Part shown: piece by piece, positions 24,543 through 32,210 of the stretch
How positions within the stretch are numbered: the stretch's first letter is position 1
Layout: each line of letters opens with the position of its first letter
Assembly: GCF_042432495.1 (NCBI RefSeq)
Contig: NZ_JBHLXC010000024.1
Location: 62,001 to 126,000, forward strand
Direction: 5' to 3'
DNA length: 64,000 nucleotides
Source of the DNA: Pseudochelatococcus lubricantis
Lineage (GTDB): Bacteria; Pseudomonadota; Alphaproteobacteria; Rhizobiales; Beijerinckiaceae
The notes under the pieces: model-generated
What the model was told of the DNA's origin: nothing
The model's input: only the letters and a program-made list of their open reading frames with translations
The model's database searches: none
Made by a program: the position numbers and the translations under genes

Positions 24543-26425
24543 TGTGGGCCGGTGTCGCGGGAGTGGACTGGGGGCCGGCGCTGGTGGCGCTGCGGCTGGC
24601 GCGCGGCGTCGATCTTGCGGCATCTATCGCCCTGTTCGGCACGCTGTTGTTCTGGGTCGTCATTGCACAACCGCTCTCCCCGCCCGGAAAGAGCGATGTC
24701 CTGCGGGCGGGGATTGCGCGGCTCGTGCGCATCACGATCGCGGTCAAGATCGTGGCTGCGCTGGCCTGGCTGCCGCTTCAGGCAGCCGAGATGGGCACCG
24801 GACGGGTCGATGCCTCGCGCTCCTTTGCCGATCTCGTCGCCATCGTGGCGTTCGACACCTCCTTCGGGCGCGCACTGGCCCTGCGCACGGCGCTCGCCGT
24901 CGCGGCGGCATTCGTCGCAGGCGGGCTGGGCAGCCGCAGGCGCGTGGCGGCGGGCACACTGATCGCCGGGCTGGCACTCTGCCTGCAGGCGCACCTCGGC
25001 CACGCGGCGGCAACCGAGGGGCTTCTGCTGCCTGCATCGGTGGCGCTGCACGTCGTCGCGGCCGGTGCATGGCTCGGCGGGCTTCTGCCGCTGGCGCTGA
25101 CGCTCGCCGCGTGGCCGGATGTCGCCGCACACACCGCGCGCCGCTTCTCGTGGCTGGGCCTCGCCGCCGTCATCCTGCTGACGGGCACGGCCGCCGTGCA
25201 ATCCGTCGAACTGGTGGGCCATGTCGGCGGGTGGTTCGGCACTGCCTACGGCATCGTTGCGCAATGGAAGATCGCCGGCCTTGCGCTGCTGCTCGCCTTC
25301 GCGGCGCTCAACCGCTTCGTACTCACGCCGTCGGTGGCGGGCGCGGGAACCGGCCCGCGCCCGCTCATCATCAGCGTCGCCACGGAGACTTTCGTCGGAC
25401 TGGCGGTCGTGGCGCTGGGCGTGTGGCTCGCCACGCTGCCGCCGGGAGCGCATATCCAGCCGGTATGGCCGTTCGCCTTCCAGCCCGATTATACGGATAT
25501 CGCCGCGCCGCACGTGCGGCGGGAAATCTGGCGCGCCCTGCTGCTGCTCGGCGTGGCGGCGGCGGGCGTCGCATCGCTGTTCTGGCGGCCGCTGCGGATT
25601 GTGGGGCCGATCGCGGCTATCCTGACATTCGCCTGGCTGCCGACACCCAACTGGCGGCTCCTCGCCCGGCCCGCAACGGAAACGAGCTTCTACCGCTCCG
25701 AAACGCGCTTCACGGCCGCCTCCATCGCCCGGGGCGAGGAATTGCTGCGCCGTCATTGCACCGCCGCCTGCTTCCGGCCCGTCGACGACCCCTCCGATCT
25801 CACGCCCTACAACCTGTGGGCGCGCACGGACGGCGACCTGTTCGGGTGGCTGACGCGGGTGTTCGACGTGATCGGGCACAGCCCCTTCGAGCACGGCGCC
25901 ATCGCACGGCTGAGCGAGCGCGAGCGCTGGCTGCTGATCGACTATTTCCGGGCGCGCGTGGCGGGATCGGCCGTGAACGGCAGCGAGCGCTGGCGCTATC
26001 CGATCCCCGCGCCGGCGCTCGGGCTGACCTGCGCCGACGGGCGGAAGCGGCAGCTGCGGGACCTGTCGGGCCGCATCGTGCAGATCGTGGCGAGCGGGGA
26101 CGGCCGCCTTCCCCGCCTGCCAGAACCGCCGCCGGACATCGGCGTGGCCACCGTCGTGCTTTCGAAGCGCGAACCCGCGATCGGGGAACTTGCCGGGGAT
26201 ATTTGCTACACGTCCTCGCCCGATTCCTGGACCGCGTTCGCCATCGTCAGCGACGTCGACGAAAGCGCGTTGGCGGGCACGCGGATCCATATCGACGCCA
26301 ACGGCTGGCTACGCACGCGCGTGCTGCCCTCCGACGTCCTCGACGACGACACATGGCGGCTCGAAATCGCCGACATCGCCAGCGCACCCCTCGTGGCGGA
26401 CGTCTCGGGCGGACACGGGCATTGA
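24542..26425 (+). CDS. copD: CopD-family copper membrane protein with a degenerate cytochrome-like C-terminal domain
   Basis: The 627-residue protein has about eight or nine predicted membrane segments in its first 370 residues, in the CopD pattern (LRLARGVDLAASIALFGTLLF, HVVAAGAWLGGLLPLALTL, QWKIAGLALLLAFAALNRF). After the membrane part, residues 380-480 look like a cytochrome c domain (ARGEELLRRHCTAACF) but lack the heme-binding CxxCH: the only cysteines are C406 and C410 in C-T-A-A-C-F, with no His after. The last 130 residues form another soluble domain of unknown role. CopD moves copper across the inner membrane. The loss of the heme motif is seen directly; its effect is unknown. Confidence 0.85.
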   Translation: MWAGVAGVDWGPALVALRLARGVDLAASIALFGTLLFWVVIAQPLSPPGKSDVLRAGIARLVRITIAVKIVAALAWLPLQAAEMGTGRVDASRSFADLVAIVAFDTSFGRALALRTALAVAAAFVAGGLGSRRRVAAGTLIAGLALCLQAHLGHAAATEGLLLPASVALHVVAAGAWLGGLLPLALTLAAWPDVAAHTARRFSWLGLAAVILLTGTAAVQSVELVGHVGGWFGTAYGIVAQWKIAGLALLLAFAALNRFVLTPSVAGAGTGPRPLIISVATETFVGLAVVALGVWLATLPPGAHIQPVWPFAFQPDYTDIAAPHVRREIWRALLLLGVAAAGVASLFWRPLRIVGPIAAILTFAWLPTPNWRLLARPATETSFYRSETRFTAASIARGEELLRRHCTAACFRPVDDPSDLTPYNLWARTDGDLFGWLTRVFDVIGHSPFEHGAIARLSERERWLLIDYFRARVAGSAVNGSERWRYPIPAPALGLTCADGRKRQLRDLSGRIVQIVASGDGRLPRLPEPPPDIGVATVVLSKREPAIGELAGDICYTSSPDSWTAFAIVSDVDESALAGTRIHIDANGWLRTRVLPSDVLDDDTWRLEIADIASAPLVADVSGGHGH

Positions 26426-26454
26426 GCGGATGGAATCATTGCCGCGCCGGGGCC

Positions 26455-27804
26455 TTACCCCGCGGCGCGACTTTCCGCGAAGCGGCTGGACGGACGCTGG
26501 AGACCGAGGTGGTCGCGCAGCGTCGAGCCGGCATATTCGCGGCGGAATATCCCCCGGTTGCGCAGGATGGGAACGACGTGCTCGACAAAGTCCTCAAGGC
26601 CGGAGGGCTCGACATCCGGCATGAGGTTGAAACCGTCGACGGCGCCCGCCGCGAACCATTCCTCGATCGCATCCGCGAGCTGTTCCGGGCTGCCGATGAC
26701 CAGCCGGTGCCAGGATTGCACCCGGTCGAGAAGTTCGCGGACCGTGAGCGTCTCGCGGCGCGCCAGCCGGAGCGCGATCTCGCGTGCGCCCTGCGAATGG
26801 GGCGAGAGTTCGGTCGTTTCGAGCAGCGAGCGCGGCAGCGGCTTGTCCCACGCCAGTTCACCCGCGTCGACTCCGAGCTGGCGCGCGAAGGTCGCCAACC
26901 GACGATCGCCCGCCAGATCGTTGAGCACGCGCGCCCTCTCCCGCGCTTCGGCTTCCGTGCCGCCGAGTATGAAGGACAGACCCGGCATCACCCTGATCGC
27001 ATCGGCCGGGCGCCCATAGGCAGCCGTGCGCCGCCGCAGGTCGCGCGTGAATTCGAGCGCGTGGTCGAGCGACCCCAGCGACGCGAAAACCGCGTCGGCG
27101 TGACGGGCCGCGAGATCGAGCCCGCCGGGCGATCCCCCGGCCTGAAACAGCACCGGCTGGCCCTGCGGCGCACGCGGCAGGTTGAGCGGGCCCTTGACGC
27201 TGAAGAACCGGCCGCGATGGTTCACGGGACGGACCGAATGCGGGCGGGTGAACTGTGCCGCCGTCAGATCGGCGACGAGGGCGTCGTCGTCCCAGCTATC
27301 CCAGAGCGCACGCACGACATCCACGAATTCCACCGCCTTCGCGTAGCGCTGCTCGCGGTCGGCGTGCGGCTCGCCGCCGAAGTTATCGGTCGTCGCCGCG
27401 TCCCAGGTCGTGACGACGTTCCACGCCGCGCGCCCGCCGCTCAGATGGTCGAGCGATGCGATGCGCCGGGCAAGACCAAAAGGATTGTCGACCGTGGTGG
27501 ACACGGTCGCGACGAGACCGACATGGCTCGTCTGCCCCGCGAGCACGGACAGCAGCACCACGGGATCGAAGGAGTTGACCGGCCCGGCGACCTGCCCGTC
27601 GGGACCGAGCGGAACGTTCGTGCCGTCGGCCAGAAAAATCGCATCGAGCGTGCCCTTCTCGGCAACCGCCGCGATGTGGCGCCACTGCGACGGCTTGATG
27701 TAGCCCAGCGGGTCCGTGCCCGGAAACTGCCAGGCGGCCGGATGCATCCCGGCTGCGAGCACGTTCAGGCCAAGATGCAATTCCCGTTTGCTGGCTGTCG
27801 GCAT
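26455..27804 (-). CDS. NtaA/SnaA/DszA-family FMN-dependent monooxygenase, second copy
   Basis: The 449-residue protein is a paralogue of the one at 16610. It has the same order of blocks: ASKRELHLGLNVLAAGMHPA, AEKGTLDAIFLADGTNVPL, LSVLAGQTSHVGLVATVSTT, LDHLSGGRAAWNVVTTWDA and the end FNLMPDVEPSGLEDFVEHVV. It needs FMNH2 from another enzyme. I chose the ATG at 27804, as upstream codons overlap the divergent promoter. It faces away from the SfnB/DszC-like gene at 27942, the mirror of the operon at 16610-19234. The substrate is probably an organosulfur compound. The gene ends 29 bp from the copD stop, convergent with it. Confidence 0.88.
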   Translation of the reverse strand: MPTASKRELHLGLNVLAAGMHPAAWQFPGTDPLGYIKPSQWRHIAAVAEKGTLDAIFLADGTNVPLGPDGQVAGPVNSFDPVVLLSVLAGQTSHVGLVATVSTTVDNPFGLARRIASLDHLSGGRAAWNVVTTWDAATTDNFGGEPHADREQRYAKAVEFVDVVRALWDSWDDDALVADLTAAQFTRPHSVRPVNHRGRFFSVKGPLNLPRAPQGQPVLFQAGGSPGGLDLAARHADAVFASLGSLDHALEFTRDLRRRTAAYGRPADAIRVMPGLSFILGGTEAEARERARVLNDLAGDRRLATFARQLGVDAGELAWDKPLPRSLLETTELSPHSQGAREIALRLARRETLTVRELLDRVQSWHRLVIGSPEQLADAIEEWFAAGAVDGFNLMPDVEPSGLEDFVEHVVPILRNRGIFRREYAGSTLRDHLGLQRPSSRFAESRAAG

Positions 27805-27941
27805 GGCTGTGTCCCTGCGGTTGATCGACCCGAGGCAAAACATTAGCCAGCCGGCTCCTTGCGCACAATATAATTTTTATATAATTTATCGAATTTATAG
27901 CATTATCCCGCAGACAGAACGATACCGGAGCCTCTCCCATC
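27805..27941. promoter_or_regulatory. Divergent promoter region with an AT-only box
   Basis: The gap between the NtaA-like and SfnB/DszC-like genes holds an A/T-rich run at 27867-27900 that includes ATAATTTTTATATAATTTAT and TTTATAG. It resembles the other AT boxes of the sulfur island. Its central placement suggests one site serving both genes. Confidence 0.45.
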
Positions 27942-29159
27942 ATGACCGCAGTCCAGCACATCCCCGCAGAATCCCTTGACGTCCTGCCCGACCTGCAACC
28001 GGTGTTCGATGAGATCGCCGCGACCAGTTCCGAGCGCGACAGCGAGCGGATTCACCCTCTCGACGTTCTGGAAAAGCTCCGCGCGGTCCGTTTCGGCGCG
28101 AGCCGTTTTCCCGCCGCGGAAGGAGGCCGGGGGGCTTCGTGGCGCGAGACGCTGGACGCACTGGTGAGGCTGGCGGAGGCCGATTCGAGCGTCGCGCATG
28201 TCTTCCGCAACCATCTCTTCGTCAGCGAACGTTTTCTGACGGGCCGGGAGGAAGGCTACAATCCCGAGTGGCGGAAGGCTGTGCTGCGCGGCGAACTCAT
28301 CGGCCTCGCGACGACGGAACTCGACCGCAAGCAGACCGGCGGGCGCGGCGACCTCAAAACCGTCCTCACCCCGGACGGCGACGGCTTCCGCTTGAACGGA
28401 ACGAAGTTCTACAGCACCGGCACGCTCTATGCCGAATGGACGCTGGTGCGCGCCACCGGCCCCGGCGACGAGGACGTGTCCATCATCATTCCGACCAGCC
28501 GCGAAGGCGTGGAGCGGATCGACGACTGGGACGGCATCGGCCAGAAAGTCACCGGCAGCGGCACCACCAATTTCCATGACGTCCGGGTGGAGGCCGACGA
28601 AATCATCCGCGACGCCCGCCCGTTCGTGCAGCCATTTTCCAGCACCATCGCCCAGACCGTCGTCACTGCGGTGAATGCCGGCATCCTGCGCGCCGTGCTG
28701 CGGGATGCGAAAGCGCTGCTGCTCGGCCGCACGCGCAACTTCTATTATGCGCCCGCTTCCGTCGCCGCCGATGATCCGCTGCTGCAGCAGACCATCGGGC
28801 GTATCTCCGGCGATGCCTTCGCGGCCGAACTCGCCATTCTGGCCGTGGGCGACACGCTGGACGCTTTTGCCGATGCTCGGGACGGCGGCGCGGATGAAGA
28901 GACGCTGGCGGACCTCGCTCACGAGGCCTCCATCGCCGCCGCCAAGGCGAAGATCGTCATCGACGAGTTCGTTCTGCGCTCGGCCAACGCCGCGTTCGAG
29001 GTCGGTGGCGCGACTGCCGCCACTTTGCGCAAGAATATCGACCGGCACTGGCGCAATGCCCGCACGTTGGCGTCGCACAATCCCGTGGTCTACAAGGCGC
29101 AGGCGCTGGGCGCCTATGAACTGCGCGGCACGAAGCTGCCGAGCCTCGGCTTTTTCTGA
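27942..29159 (+). CDS. SfnB/DszC-like flavin-dependent monooxygenase
   Basis: The 405-residue protein has the acyl-CoA-dehydrogenase fold of the SfnB/DszC group: LRAVRFGASRFPAAEGGRG, LVRLAEADSSVAHVFRNHLF, TTELDRKQTGGRGDLKT, NGTKFYSTGTLYAEW and the C-terminal RHWRNARTLASHNPVVYK shared with the protein at 17984. It lacks the carboxylate base region typical of real acyl-CoA dehydrogenases, as far as I can judge. It likely oxidises a thio-ether, sulfone or thiophene with FMNH2 and oxygen. It is divergent from the NtaA-like gene. Confidence 0.82.
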   Translation: MTAVQHIPAESLDVLPDLQPVFDEIAATSSERDSERIHPLDVLEKLRAVRFGASRFPAAEGGRGASWRETLDALVRLAEADSSVAHVFRNHLFVSERFLTGREEGYNPEWRKAVLRGELIGLATTELDRKQTGGRGDLKTVLTPDGDGFRLNGTKFYSTGTLYAEWTLVRATGPGDEDVSIIIPTSREGVERIDDWDGIGQKVTGSGTTNFHDVRVEADEIIRDARPFVQPFSSTIAQTVVTAVNAGILRAVLRDAKALLLGRTRNFYYAPASVAADDPLLQQTIGRISGDAFAAELAILAVGDTLDAFADARDGGADEETLADLAHEASIAAAKAKIVIDEFVLRSANAAFEVGGATAATLRKNIDRHWRNARTLASHNPVVYKAQALGAYELRGTKLPSLGFF

Positions 29160-29258
29160 CATCTTGCCGGCGGCGCAGGCCGTTGCGCCGCCGGACAAGC
29201 CGGGCGATAACGCGGTAGCACCGCGTGCCGGCGCACTGCCCTTTTTCGAGGAAAACCA

Positions 29259-29750
29259 ATGTTCGAGGCCCAGACGATCACCGTCGCCGACCCGCGTGCG
29301 TTCCATGACGATCTCGACCGGCAATTGCGCGCACTCATCGAGGGGGAGCGCGACGCGATCGCCAACGCGGCGAACGCCTCCGCGCTGATCTTCCAGCTCG
29401 TTCCCGATCTCAACTGGGCCGGATTCTACTTCCTGCGCGCTGACGACGAACTCGTGGTCGGCCCGTTCCAGGGCAGGCCCGCGTGCGTGCGCATCAAGGT
29501 CGGTAAGGGCGTTTGCGGCACGGCCGTGGAGCGGCGGGAGTCTATCGTCGTCGCCGACGTCCACGCCTTCCCCGGCCACATCGCCTGTGACGCCAACTCA
29601 CGTTCGGAGCTGGTAGTGCCGCTGTTCCACGGCGACAGGGTACTGGGCGTGCTCGACCTCGACAGCCCGGTGCCAGGCCGTTTCGGCGAGGCTGAGCGGA
29701 TCGGCTTCGAACGCCTCGCGGCCACCTACGTCGCGGGTACCGACTGGTAG
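29259..29750 (+). CDS. msrC: Free methionine-(R)-sulfoxide reductase (fRMsr)
   Basis: The 163-residue GAF-domain protein matches fRMsr (E. coli YebR/MsrC, 165 residues). The catalytic cysteines are at C76, C86 and C110 in PACVRIKVGKGVCGTAV and FPGHIACDAN, with the same 10- and 24-residue spacing as E. coli Cys84/94/118. The enzyme reduces free methionine-R-sulfoxide to methionine in the cytosol. It lies 99 bp after the SfnB/DszC-like gene on the same strand and fits the sulfur theme. A ribosome site (GAGGAAAACC) precedes the ATG. Confidence 0.92.
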   Translation: MFEAQTITVADPRAFHDDLDRQLRALIEGERDAIANAANASALIFQLVPDLNWAGFYFLRADDELVVGPFQGRPACVRIKVGKGVCGTAVERRESIVVADVHAFPGHIACDANSRSELVVPLFHGDRVLGVLDLDSPVPGRFGEAERIGFERLAATYVAGTDW

Positions 29751-29797
29751 GACGGCGGCGGCTCGCCCGGCATCCGCCGCTGCCCACGCATCCGGCG

Positions 29798-30502
29798 TCA
29801 CGTTGCCGCCGGCTTCGCCGCGTGGCCCTGTTCGACGAGCCAGCCGTCATGCAGCCACTTCTCCGTCTGACGATGGCCGGGTAAGGTAATCCAGACGATA
29901 TCGCGCTCGAACACCATCGCCTTGCGGTCGGGGCCGACGATCACCCAGAACCAGCGGCCGTCGACGGTGTTGCGCATCTTCACCTTCATGCCGGTCAGCG
30001 TGAGATTCTCCGCGCGGCCGTCGCGCGTTACGCGCAGAGGCTCGTCGTGCGGCTCGATCCAGCTGAGCTGAAGACCGGGCAGCAGATCGGGCGCGGCCTG
30101 CCGCAGGAAAGCCATGGCAATCTCCCGCGCCTCCTCCCGCGACGGCAGGTCGCCGCCCATGAGGTCGAGGTCCATGCGGGCGAAGCCTTTCAGGCGGCCG
30201 TCCGCGGCGACGATCGTGCTGAAATGCTCGCCGCCGGCAAAGGCGTTGCGGCCGTCCGCGCGTTCATAGCGCACGAGTTCCGCGTGTTCGCCGTCGACAG
30301 CAGCGGCCCGGCGGCCGGCCTCGCGGTAGCCGGCGGGAAGATGCTGGCGGATGACGGCGGCAGATACGTCCGGAGCGGCAGTGGTCATGGCGGGTCCTTT
30401 CTTCGTCTGCGCAAGGGCAACGGTGGCAACGGTCGCGGCCAACAGGCCCAGAACGGCGATAGCGATAACGGGCGTTATGCGGGGCATGACCGGTTTCCTC
30501 AT
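29798..30502 (-). CDS. Secreted hypothetical protein
   Basis: The 234-residue protein has a signal sequence (ITPVIAIAVLGLLAATVATV, then ALAQTKKG) and an alpha/beta periplasmic part without motifs I can name. It may start at 30502 or at a Met five residues in. It lies downstream of a MerR gene, with a possible MerR site at 30590-30619 just before it, so it is probably a MerR target. Its start overlaps the stop of a 26-residue frame (ATGA), which points to coupled translation. Function unknown. Confidence 0.75.
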   Translation of the reverse strand: MRKPVMPRITPVIAIAVLGLLAATVATVALAQTKKGPAMTTAAPDVSAAVIRQHLPAGYREAGRRAAAVDGEHAELVRYERADGRNAFAGGEHFSTIVAADGRLKGFARMDLDLMGGDLPSREEAREIAMAFLRQAAPDLLPGLQLSWIEPHDEPLRVTRDGRAENLTLTGMKVKMRNTVDGRWFWVIVGPDRKAMVFERDIVWITLPGHRQTEKWLHDGWLVEQGHAAKPAAT

Positions 30503-30579
30503 GTTGCGGTGGACGGCACAGGCCGGCGGGCGACATCCGCCATGAGCAGCGCAAGCAATGCGACGGCACGAAAAGTCAT
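30499..30579 (-). CDS. Possible 26-residue hydrophobic leader peptide
   Basis: The frame starts at ATG 30579 after an AAAGGG-like site and reads MTFRAVALLALLMADVARR, then a short tail, ending in TGA that overlaps the ATG of the secreted protein gene. It may be a leader that couples translation, or chance. Evidence is position, overlap and hydrophobicity only. Confidence 0.35.
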   Translation of the reverse strand: MTFRAVALLALLMADVARRPVPSTAT

Positions 30580-30589
30580 GCGTCAGTGC

Positions 30590-30619
30590 CCTTTCGTAAA
30601 TTGACGTTAGCTTTAGATT
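30590..30619 (-). promoter_or_regulatory. Candidate MerR operator before the secreted-protein gene
   Basis: Read on the minus strand, this site has the layout AATCTA-N6-ACGTCA-N8-AAAGG and agrees at 20 of 30 positions with the site 31051-31080 upstream of the merR gene. It precedes the ATG at 30579 by about 10 bp. The shared sequence suggests one regulator for both genes. Confidence 0.55.
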
Positions 30620-30650
30620 TGAGGGATGCGGCGGCCACTCCCCTTGCCTC

Positions 30651-31043
30651 TCACTCGGCCTGTTTCGCTTCGGCGATCAGGTGTTCCATACGGGCAATGT
30701 TCCGTGCAAGGTCGCGCCTGAACGCTGCCAACTCTTCAAGCTGGGCATCGGCTTTGGCGAGCTGGGCCTGAAGGATGTCCAGCACCTTTTCCTTGCCCCT
30801 GACGCCGGTTGCATCCTCGAAATAGAGGTCGATCACACCGGCGATTTCGTCGAGGCTGAGGCCAAGCCGCTTCAGCGTGGCAATCTTCTCCAGACGCTTC
30901 AGGGCTGTTCCGTCATAGTAGCGATAGCCCGCCCCCTCCCGCTCGGCCGGTTTCACCAGCCCGAGCCGTTCGTAGTAGTGAATGGTGCGATGACTGACCC
31001 CGGCGCGCTGCGCAAGCTCGCCGATCTGCATGAGAGACGACAA
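30651..31043 (-). CDS. MerR-family transcriptional regulator
   Basis: The 130-residue protein starts MSSLMQIGELAQRAGVSHRT, the typical MerR winged helix, followed by YYERLGLVKPAER and a dimer coiled coil (KVLDILQAQLAKADAQLEEL). It has no Cys-containing metal loop of the CueR/ZntR kind; the only effector-like residues are in the helical tail, so the signal is unknown. It is transcribed toward the secreted-protein gene. Sites with the same sequence lie before both genes, which suggests autoregulation. Regulator class is secure, target is inferred. Confidence 0.88.
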   Translation of the reverse strand: MSSLMQIGELAQRAGVSHRTIHYYERLGLVKPAEREGAGYRYYDGTALKRLEKIATLKRLGLSLDEIAGVIDLYFEDATGVRGKEKVLDILQAQLAKADAQLEELAAFRRDLARNIARMEHLIAEAKQAE

Positions 31044-31050
31044 ACGATCA

Positions 31051-31080
31051 CCTTTATCAAGCTGACGTCCAGTGTAGATT
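31051..31080 (-). promoter_or_regulatory. Candidate MerR operator before merR
   Basis: On the minus strand the site reads AATCTA-N6-ACGTCA-N8-AAAGG, matching the site at 30590-30619. It lies 8-37 bp upstream of the merR start, consistent with autoregulation. Confidence 0.55.
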
Positions 31081-31171
31081 ATGCATGAAACGCCGCTTCG
31101 TCAATAGCGGGCGCGATAGCGATATGCGGCGGCATGCCTCATGATGCGGCTCCCGGGGTACAAGCAGGACG

Positions 31172-31486
31172 GTGACGAGAATGGACAAGGATCTGGAGCG
31201 GATGGACCGAGATGCCCTCATCGCGGAGGTGAAGCGGCTTCGTGACGGCATTCGCCGGCATCGCGACAGTTCCGGCCATGACCTGTGCTGGTATCATCCG
31301 CAGCTCTGGGGACTGCTGCCGGAACCGGCGGCACCGGAGGTGGCGGTGCCGCCGTGGCCGAAATTCATGCGTGGCTGCGTGGCGTTCCGGTCGAGCCTCG
31401 ACAGAGAATTGCCGGATGCGCCGGTGGCGGACGTGGAATTCGATGCACCCGCCGTCACGAGCGCGGCAGACCGGCGATCCGGCTGA
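31172..31486 (+). CDS. Conserved hypothetical protein with a DLCWYHPQLWGLLP motif
   Basis: The 104-residue protein opens MTRMDKDLERMDRDALIAEV, a helical Asp/Arg-rich start, then HDLCWYHPQLWGLLPEPAAP, which I know as a recurrent motif of small conserved proteins without known function in Proteobacteria. A start at the second Met (31181) is possible. It ends with an overlap of about 32 bases with the TetR gene on the opposite strand. No role can be given. Confidence 0.65.
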   Translation: MTRMDKDLERMDRDALIAEVKRLRDGIRRHRDSSGHDLCWYHPQLWGLLPEPAAPEVAVPPWPKFMRGCVAFRSSLDRELPDAPVADVEFDAPAVTSAADRRSG

Positions 31487-32108
31487 TGAAAAGGCGCAGG
31501 GCCCTGCGCACGGCGAGGGCGGGCGGCTCAGCGGGATGCCATTCCGGAAAGTGACCATCTATGGCCATGCGCGCGAGGCCGTAAACGAACGCGCGCGGGG
31601 CGAGCACCAGGAGGTCGACATCGCTCTCCGGCGCCAGCTGCCCTTGCCGTTTGGCCTCGGTCAGCAACGCGGCCATTCTTTGCCGGATGGCCTCATTCTG
31701 GCTGCGGAGACTGTCGGAGGCCTCGAAATCGATCAGTTTGCGGGAGCTGATGATCTGAAAATGGGTAGGGTTGGCAATCGCCCATTGCAGATAGCCCTGC
31801 CCGATCGCCTCGACGGCCGCGAGCGGATCCGCTCCGTCGGCAGCCGCCTGTGCCTCGGCGACAGCCGCCGTCAGGCGGTCCATGGCCTGTTCGGCGACCG
31901 CCGTCAGAAGCGCCGCCTTCGAGCGGAAATGCCGGAAGGGAGCGCCCGGTGAAACCCCGGCCCGCTTCGCCGCCTCGCGCACGGACACATGCTCGACACC
32001 GCGTTCGGCAATGATCTCCACGGTCGCGGCAATCAGGGCCTCGACCAGATTGCCATGATGGTAGCGCTTGGGGTCACCGGTCTCGCCGGCGTCGGTCGTC
32101 TCGGTCAT
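31455..32108 (-). CDS. TetR-family transcriptional repressor
   Basis: The 217-residue protein has the TetR helix-turn-helix near its start: NLVEALIAATVEIIAERGVE, then VREAAKRAGVSPGAPFRHF. The rest is a helical ligand and dimer domain. The ATG at 32108 follows GGAGGG and is preferred over an upstream start. It is divergent from a small secreted protein at 32211, and two matching palindromes lie between them, so it probably represses both genes. Ligand unknown. Confidence 0.9.
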   Translation of the reverse strand: MTETTDAGETGDPKRYHHGNLVEALIAATVEIIAERGVEHVSVREAAKRAGVSPGAPFRHFRSKAALLTAVAEQAMDRLTAAVAEAQAAADGADPLAAVEAIGQGYLQWAIANPTHFQIISSRKLIDFEASDSLRSQNEAIRQRMAALLTEAKRQGQLAPESDVDLLVLAPRAFVYGLARMAIDGHFPEWHPAEPPALAVRRALRLFISRIAGLPRS

Positions 32109-32136
32109 ATCCCTCCGCATAGCACGGCGCGGAAAT

Positions 32137-32150
32137 GTAATCACCGATTA
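32137..32150. promoter_or_regulatory. TetR operator copy 1 (TAATC-N3-GATTA)
   Basis: The palindrome TAATCACCGATTA lies 29 bp upstream of the tetR start. A second palindrome of the same form is at 32178-32191. Both are near-perfect dyads of the kind TetR-family dimers bind. Confidence 0.6.
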
Positions 32151-32177
32151 TTTCCTTGCGCTCGCACACTTCCTATA

Positions 32178-32191
32178 TAATCGTTGATTAC
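32178..32191. promoter_or_regulatory. TetR operator copy 2 (TAATC-N3-GATTA)
   Basis: The palindrome TAATCGTTGATTA lies 20 bp upstream of the secreted-protein start at 32211 and overlaps the probable promoter of that gene. It shares the half-site TAATC with copy 1. Confidence 0.6.
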
Positions 32192-32210
32192 ATTATCGAT
32201 GGAGGTATCC

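Noticed and set aside
24544..27846. Very long plus-strand open frame (about 1100 codons) across copD and the NtaA-like gene
   Set aside because: It lies in a different frame over copD and antisense over the NtaA-like gene; the product is Arg/Ala-rich with no motif. It is typical of high-GC DNA.
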